The position numbers and the translations under genes were made by a program. Below are positions 59,408 through 64,000 of a stretch of DNA of 64,000 bases, in pieces (the first letter of the stretch is position 1; each line of letters starts with the position of its first letter). Source of the DNA: Microbacterium sp. MYb66. GTDB taxonomy: Bacteria; Actinomycetota; Actinomycetes; Actinomycetales; Microbacteriaceae. The stretch covers positions 45,018 to 109,017 of the forward strand of contig NZ_PCOV01000010.1 of assembly GCF_002979435.1 (NCBI RefSeq), given 5' to 3'. The notes under the pieces are model-generated. The model had not been told where the DNA came from. It was given only the letters and a program-made list of their open reading frames with translations, and searched no databases.

Positions 59408-62400
59408 CACGACACCTTCGGCGCCGCGCGGACGCCGTGGTGCAGGTAGCGCTCCCCGCTGGGCAGGGAGTAGAAGACCACGGCGTGCCAGGCCTGCTCG
59501 CCCTCGGTGCGCATCACGAACTCGCCGGGGCGGACGGGCACGAGCGGATGCTCCTGCACCGGGTCGGGCAGGAGCGCCGCGAGAGGTCCGTTGATGGTCG
59601 TGCGCATGCGCAGGCCGTCATCGTCGCGGAAGATCTCGGTGCGGACGCCGGCGCGGTCGTAGATGCCCTCGAACTCCGAGAAGTCGGCGGTGAAGGGCTC
59701 CTCCGGCGGCACGAGCCCCGCGGGGACGCGCACGTCGGCGACCTCGGCGAAGATCTCACCGAACAGCGCGTCGTACAGGTCGCGGGTGTTGCCGCCGTTG
59801 GCGAGCAGCGTGACCGCGACGCCCTCGTCGAGCAGGATGCGCAGGAAAGACGACTGTCCGATCGTGTTGCCGTCGTGTCCGACCAGCTCGCGTCCGTCCC
59901 AGTCGAAGCGGATCCAGCCGATTCCCCAGCTGTCCCCGATCGAGTAGGGGTCGGGCACGTCGACCTCGTGCTGCTGCATCCGTCGCACGCTCTCCTCGGA
60001 GAGGACACGGGTGCCGTCGGCGGCGAGCCCGCCGGTCAGGTGCATGCGGGCGAAGGCCAGCACGTCGGCGGTGGTGGAGTTGATGAGGCCGGCGGGGCCC
60101 ATCGAACGGGGCAGCATCCACGCCGGGGCGAGGACGGGGCCGTCGTCGCCGACCACCGTGTGTCCGCTCGCGGCTCGGAACATGATCGCCTCCTCCGGCA
60201 GTGTGGAGGAGTGCGTGAGCCCGAGCGGGGTGAACAGCAGGTCGCGCATCGCCTGGTCCCAGCTCGTCCCGGTGATCTTCTCGATCACGCGACCGGCGAG
60301 GACGAAGCCCGAGTTGCAGTACGACATCGTCGCCCCGAGCGGATGGTTCTGCGCCACGCCGTCGAGCAGCGCCACGTACTTCTCGAGGGTGTCGTCGCCG
60401 CGACCGGTGTCGGTGAACACGTCGCCGTCGATCCCGCTGGTGTGGCTGAGCAGATGCCGCATCGTCACGGTACGGGTCACCTCGGCGTCGGATGAGGAGA
60501 ACTCGGGCACGTAGTCGACGATCGGGGCGTCGAGGTCGAGCTTCCCTTCGTCGACCAGACGCATCACGACGGATGCGGTCCACACCTTGCCCATCGAGCC
60601 GATCTGGAACACCGAGTCGTCGGTGGTCTCGATGCCGGTGCGCACGTTGAGTATGCCGTGATGCGCATACACGGGCTCCTCGCCGAGGCGCAGGATGCCG
60701 AGCGTCGCACCGGGGACCTTGTGCGCTGCGGCCAGCGCGCTCAGGCGTTGCTGCCAGTGCCGTGCGTCCAGGCGTGCGCGCACCGGTTTGCCGGTGGGCG
60801 GAGCGTACTGCTCGACCCAGTCGACGATGCGCTGCGAGTAGTCGGCGCGGTGTGAGGGCGGGCCTGAGAGCACGAACAGGTGCGAGCCGCCGGGGTACAG
60901 GACCAGGCGGGTGGGCACGTCGCGCTCGCGCAGCGCCGTGAACCACTGCTCGGCCTGACCGACGGGGCAGCGGTCGTCCGCCGCACCCTGCAGGATCAGC
61001 GTCGGGGTGGTGACCCGGTCGACCTGGGTGAACGGCGACTGCGCGGAGAGGCGCTCCTCATCGCGCCAGGGGAGTCCGCCGTTCTCCTTCGCCGAGAGGT
61101 AGTGCCCGAAGTCGGACGTGCCGCCCATCGAGAACAGGTCGGTCACCACGCCTCCGCCCACGGCAGCGGCGAAGCGGTCGTCGCGCGAGGTCAGGAAGCA
61201 GGTCATGAATCCGCCGTAGCTGTAGCCGGTGACGGTCAGCCGCGCCGGGTCTGCGATGCCCTCGGCCACGAGCTGGTCGAGCGGCTCGAGGAAGTCCTTC
61301 GCGTCGTTGACACCCCAGCCACCGGACACGGCGGAGAAGAACGCGTCTCCGTAGCCGTCACTGCCCCGCGGGTTCAGGGTGAGGATCGCCCAGCCGCGGC
61401 GCGCGAGCACCTGATGGTAGGGGTGGACGAGGTCGGCGGCACCGTTCCAGGAGTTGTGCGGACCGCCGTGGATGTCGAGCAGCAGGGGCAGCGGACCGGT
61501 GGCGTCGGGGTCGCGGCGCAGCCAGCCCGTGACGACCGTGCCGTCGGAGATCGTGAAGCGGCGCTCCTCCGCGGGGACGAGGTCGAACTCCGGCGTGCCG
61601 TACTCGGTGAGCAGGCGGGTCGTCGCGTCCGCGAGGTCCAGGACGGCGAGGTCGCCGAAGGACTCCGGCGTGGCGAGCACGAGGGCGGCGGATGAGCCGA
61701 CGACCGACAGTCCGGAGACGTTCGCGGTGTCCACCACGAGGGGTGTGGCACCCGCACCGTCCGGCGCCACGCGGTACACGTGCGTATAGCCGTTGTCGCG
61801 CAGGCAGAACACGAGGTCCCCGTCGCCCGTGAACTGCGGCATCCCGCCGGGGTAGCCGGGTCCGCCGGGCATCACGTTGCGGTCGAGGCTTCCCGTGATG
61901 TTCTGCGCTTCGCCGCCGTCGACCGGGAACAGCAGCAGATCGGCGTTGCCGACCTCGGTGTCGGTGCGGCCGGCCGCGACCACATGGCGCCCGTCCGGGG
62001 TCCATCCCACGGCGGTCGCCTGCACGTCGGGCCCGCTGATCCGCACCGCCTCGCGATTCGGGTCGGTCGAGGAGCGGACGAACACCGGGATCCGCATCGT
62101 CAGATCCGCATCGTCGTCGGTGCTCGTCGAGTAGGCGAGGAGCGCGCCGTCGGGCGACCAGAACGGATCCGAGGCGTGCGAGCGACCTCGCGTGAGCACG
62201 GTGACCGCACCGGACGCGACGTCGAGCACGTGCAGCTGCTGGACCAGCGTGCCGAGGTTGCCCGCGCCGTCGGCCTTGTACCCCAGGCGGTCGGTCGCCG
62301 AGGGGGCCGAGCGCCGGGCGAGGATCGTCTCCGCGCTCTCTCCGGGGAGGGCTGCACCGTCGACCGGAGCGGTGAAGGCGATGCGCTCCCCGTCGGGGCT

Positions 62401-62739
62401 CCAGGTCGGGGCCCCCGCGCCCAGGGGAAGTGTCGTGAGACCGCGTGCCTCGCCGCCCGCGGCCGGGAGCACCCAGATCTGCGCGGGGCCGTCCTGTGCG
62501 CGCAGGAACGCCAGCTGCGAGCCGTCGGGGCTCCACACCGGCGTCGAATCCGCCGTCGCGTGCGTGAGCGGGGTCGGCGTGCCCCCCGCGGTGGGCACCT
62601 GCCACAGCGCACGCGTGTCGCGGTCGCTGTCGCGGTCCGTGGTTCGCAGCACGAAGGCGACGCGGGCGCCGTCCGGGGAGAGCGCGGGCTGCTCGGGGGT
62701 GCGGACGGAGAGCAGGTCGTCGACGGTGACGCGGTTCAT
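59407..62739 (-). CDS. Fused S9 prolyl-oligopeptidase and S12 beta-lactamase-type peptidase
   Basis: This 1110-residue protein joins two serine hydrolases. Residues 1-650 form an S9C acylaminoacyl-peptidase: TolB-like propeller repeats (WSPDGSQLAF, WSPDGERIAF), then an alpha/beta hydrolase with S507 in GYSYGG, D589 in DDRCP and H620 in GGSHLF. Residues 655-1110 form a beta-lactamase-related S12 domain with S715-xx-K718 (SMGK), Y807-x-N809 (YCN) and H955-D-G957. The S12 family includes D-aminopeptidases and DD-peptidases. No signal peptide is present, so it acts in the cytoplasm, presumably on peptides brought in by the upstream ABC importer. Both catalytic sets look intact. Confidence 0.88.
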   Translation of the reverse strand: MNRVTVDDLLSVRTPEQPALSPDGARVAFVLRTTDRDSDRDTRALWQVPTAGGTPTPLTHATADSTPVWSPDGSQLAFLRAQDGPAQIWVLPAAGGEARGLTTLPLGAGAPTWSPDGERIAFTAPVDGAALPGESAETILARRSAPSATDRLGYKADGAGNLGTLVQQLHVLDVASGAVTVLTRGRSHASDPFWSPDGALLAYSTSTDDDADLTMRIPVFVRSSTDPNREAVRISGPDVQATAVGWTPDGRHVVAAGRTDTEVGNADLLLFPVDGGEAQNITGSLDRNVMPGGPGYPGGMPQFTGDGDLVFCLRDNGYTHVYRVAPDGAGATPLVVDTANVSGLSVVGSSAALVLATPESFGDLAVLDLADATTRLLTEYGTPEFDLVPAEERRFTISDGTVVTGWLRRDPDATGPLPLLLDIHGGPHNSWNGAADLVHPYHQVLARRGWAILTLNPRGSDGYGDAFFSAVSGGWGVNDAKDFLEPLDQLVAEGIADPARLTVTGYSYGGFMTCFLTSRDDRFAAAVGGGVVTDLFSMGGTSDFGHYLSAKENGGLPWRDEERLSAQSPFTQVDRVTTPTLILQGAADDRCPVGQAEQWFTALRERDVPTRLVLYPGGSHLFVLSGPPSHRADYSQRIVDWVEQYAPPTGKPVRARLDARHWQQRLSALAAAHKVPGATLGILRLGEEPVYAHHGILNVRTGIETTDDSVFQIGSMGKVWTASVVMRLVDEGKLDLDAPIVDYVPEFSSSDAEVTRTVTMRHLLSHTSGIDGDVFTDTGRGDDTLEKYVALLDGVAQNHPLGATMSYCNSGFVLAGRVIEKITGTSWDQAMRDLLFTPLGLTHSSTLPEEAIMFRAASGHTVVGDDGPVLAPAWMLPRSMGPAGLINSTTADVLAFARMHLTGGLAADGTRVLSEESVRRMQQHEVDVPDPYSIGDSWGIGWIRFDWDGRELVGHDGNTIGQSSFLRILLDEGVAVTLLANGGNTRDLYDALFGEIFAEVADVRVPAGLVPPEEPFTADFSEFEGIYDRAGVRTEIFRDDDGLRMRTTINGPLAALLPDPVQEHPLVPVRPGEFVMRTEGEQAWHAVVFYSLPSGERYLHHGVRAAPKVS

Positions 62740-62757
62740 GAGAGCTCCAATCGATGG

Positions 62758-63801
62758 TCAGTTCACTGTGTCCGCTGGGAGCGGTGCACGTGTTGTCTCT
62801 GCGGCCGAAAGCAGGGTGATGCTTTGGGTTCCGGGCACAGTTCCGAGTGCGGCATCCGCACCGGTCCCCGCGAAATGGCACGCCGCGCCGACGGCGCCCG
62901 TGGGCCGTGGCGGTTCCGTGAGCACGCAGATCTGGCGATCGGGACGGGCGGCCGGGCCGATCGGGCAGCGGGGGTGGAACCGGCATCCGCTGGGCGGTGC
63001 ATGCGGGTCGGCGGGTTCCACGTCGACCGGCGCGAGCGGATCGACCGCCAGCAGGTCGCCGTGCCGGGTCGGGGCCGCCTGCAGCAGGTCGCGCGTGTAC
63101 GGATGCTGCGGGTCGGCGAGCACCTGCTCGGTCGGTCCGACCTCGACGATGCGGCCGAGGTACATCACCGCGATGTGGTCGCTCAGGTAGCGCACCACGG
63201 AGAGGTTGTGCGAGATGAACAGCATCGTCAGGTCGAGCTCGCCGCGCAGCTCGCGCACGAGGTTGAGCACGGAGCCCTGCACCGAGACGTCGAGCGCCGA
63301 GGTGATCTCGTCGGCGATGACCACCTCGGGCCGGGCGGCGAGGGCCCTGGCCAGGGCGATGCGCTGCCGCTGTCCGCCCGAGAGCGCGGACGGCAGGGAT
63401 TGCGCGCGGTCGGCGTCGAGACTCACCAGGTCGAGCAGGCGGGCGACTTCGGCACGCCGGGCTGCGGTGCCGCGGATGCCGCGCGGGAGAGCCTCCGCGA
63501 TCGACTCCCCGATCGTCATGCGGGGATCGAGCGAGGAGAACGGATCCTGGAACACCATCTGGATCGGGCGACGGCGGCGGAAGCTGCGCACATCCACGCC
63601 GTCGAGGGTGATCGCGCCCTCGCTGATCGGCGCGAGGCCGATCGCCGCGCGGGCCAGCGTCGACTTGCCCGATCCCGACTCGCCGACGAGGCCGACGACG
63701 GATCCGGACGGGACCGTGAGGCTCACGTCGTCGACGGCGGTGAGGCCGGCGCGGTGCGTGCCGTAGCGGACGCTGACACGATCGAACCGCAGCTCGCTCA
63801 T
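62758..63801 (-). CDS. Oligopeptide ABC importer ATPase (OppF/DppF-like)
   Basis: This 347-residue ATPase has Walker A GESGSGKST near residue 40, signature LSGGQRQRIALARAL and Walker B VVIADEITSALDVS. The C-terminal oligo_HPY region has the Cys motif GCRFHPRCPIG with further cysteines at RQICV and AACHF. It powers peptide uptake with the OppD subunit, whose stop overlaps its start (ATGA). The permeases and binding protein should lie beyond the right edge. The S9-S12 gene starts 18 bases after its stop. Confidence 0.92.
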   Translation of the reverse strand: MSELRFDRVSVRYGTHRAGLTAVDDVSLTVPSGSVVGLVGESGSGKSTLARAAIGLAPISEGAITLDGVDVRSFRRRRPIQMVFQDPFSSLDPRMTIGESIAEALPRGIRGTAARRAEVARLLDLVSLDADRAQSLPSALSGGQRQRIALARALAARPEVVIADEITSALDVSVQGSVLNLVRELRGELDLTMLFISHNLSVVRYLSDHIAVMYLGRIVEVGPTEQVLADPQHPYTRDLLQAAPTRHGDLLAVDPLAPVDVEPADPHAPPSGCRFHPRCPIGPAARPDRQICVLTEPPRPTGAVGAACHFAGTGADAALGTVPGTQSITLLSAAETTRAPLPADTVN

Positions 63802-64000
63802 CGGAGGACCCTCTCGTCGTCGGTCGCGGTCTCGTCCGCCGTCGTGGCCACCGCGACGGGCACCTCCGCCTCTCCGGTGACCGGATGCCAACAGGCGACC
63901 CGGTGTCCTGCCTCGTCGGCCACCAGCTCCGGGTCGCTCTCGCGGCAGAGATCGGTGGCGAGGGGGCAGCGGGCGGCGAACGCGCAGCCGACCGGGAAGG
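63798..64000 (-). CDS. C-terminal end of an OppD-like ABC ATPase (5' end outside window)
   Basis: This frame runs in from the right edge and stops with TGA at 63798-63800. It encodes 66 residues, including GCAFAARCPLATDLCRE and ACWHPVTG, the cysteine-bearing oligo_HPY tail of OppD/DppD proteins, followed by a Thr/Asp-rich end. The ATP-binding motifs are outside the window. It overlaps oppF by 4 bases, so the operon begins further right. Confidence 0.85.
   Translation of the reverse strand, partial: FPVGCAFAARCPLATDLCRESDPELVADEAGHRVACWHPVTGEAEVPVAVATTADETATDDERVLR

Overview
The window is uniformly GC-rich DNA (roughly 70% by eye) with short intergenic gaps, many 4-base ATGA/GTGA start-stop overlaps and GTG starts. 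Gene content (PucR, ROK and MmyB-type regulators, GT39 protein mannosyltransferase, and the pmt-rsmI / metG-tatD / rsmA-ispE neighbourhood also known around Rv1002c-Rv1011 of Mycobacterium) points to a high-GC actinobacterium, most likely of the Microbacteriaceae (Microbacterium-like). That placement is inferred from gene content, not from a marker gene. I see no rRNA, tRNA, CRISPR array, insertion sequence or clear prophage.

Layout. 1-8225: small accessory and housekeeping genes: a truncated gene end, a membrane protein, two GNAT acetyltransferases, a flavodoxin-like reductase, an ImmA-type peptidase with two divergent HTH regulators around a perfect palindrome, an aldo/keto reductase, a DUF4166/TIGR01777 pair and a TetR regulator. 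8334-19935: a sugar region with a TetR-linked isomerase/dehydrogenase pair, then a ROK repressor divergent from a long operon. That operon encodes a Gfo/Idh dehydrogenase, a ribose-type ABC importer (ATPase, two permeases, lipoprotein), a ketose-3-epimerase-like protein, a second TIM-barrel isomerase and a Dabb protein. 19950-33510: a NYN-LOTUS RNA-binding or nuclease protein with a Gfo/Idh enzyme, a quinone reductase-like protein, HrpA helicase, several oxidoreductases, an MmyB-type regulator and a DUF255 thioredoxin-fold protein. 33739-36716: an amino-acid operon (HisC-like aminotransferase, permease, Lrp/AsnC). 36748-53806: the housekeeping block pmt, rsmI, metG, tatD, rsmA, ispE, interrupted by a LacI-controlled beta-glucoside operon (peptide-type ABC importer plus GH1), an MFS transporter and a YghZ-like reductase. 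53820-64000: an Lrp/AsnC regulator, a PucR regulator and a minus-strand operon that continues off the right edge.

The last operon is the most interesting part. In transcription order it encodes a peptide ABC importer (OppD end, OppF), a protein fusing an S9 prolyl-oligopeptidase to an S12 beta-lactamase/D-aminopeptidase-type domain, an M20 amidohydrolase, a GNAT-like acyltransferase and an enolase-superfamily N-succinylamino-acid racemase. From the S9-S12 gene onward the genes overlap by 1 to 4 bases. The acyltransferase, racemase and M20 hydrolase are the three activities of the known N-succinyl route that converts D- to L-amino acids. With the importer and fused peptidase upstream, I infer a complete pathway for taking up D-residue-containing peptides, possibly cell-wall fragments, and turning them into L-amino acids.

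A second theme is how starts are specified. About twenty genes have a TAnnnT-like -10 hexamer whose last base lies 6 or 7 nt before the start codon, with no Shine-Dalgarno sequence, which is the arrangement expected for leaderless mRNAs. Operon-internal genes and a minority of first genes carry GGAGG-type ribosome binding sites. I used this rule to choose several starts, including GTG starts at 7545, 26948, 38301, 38364, 50868, 51799 and 56210.
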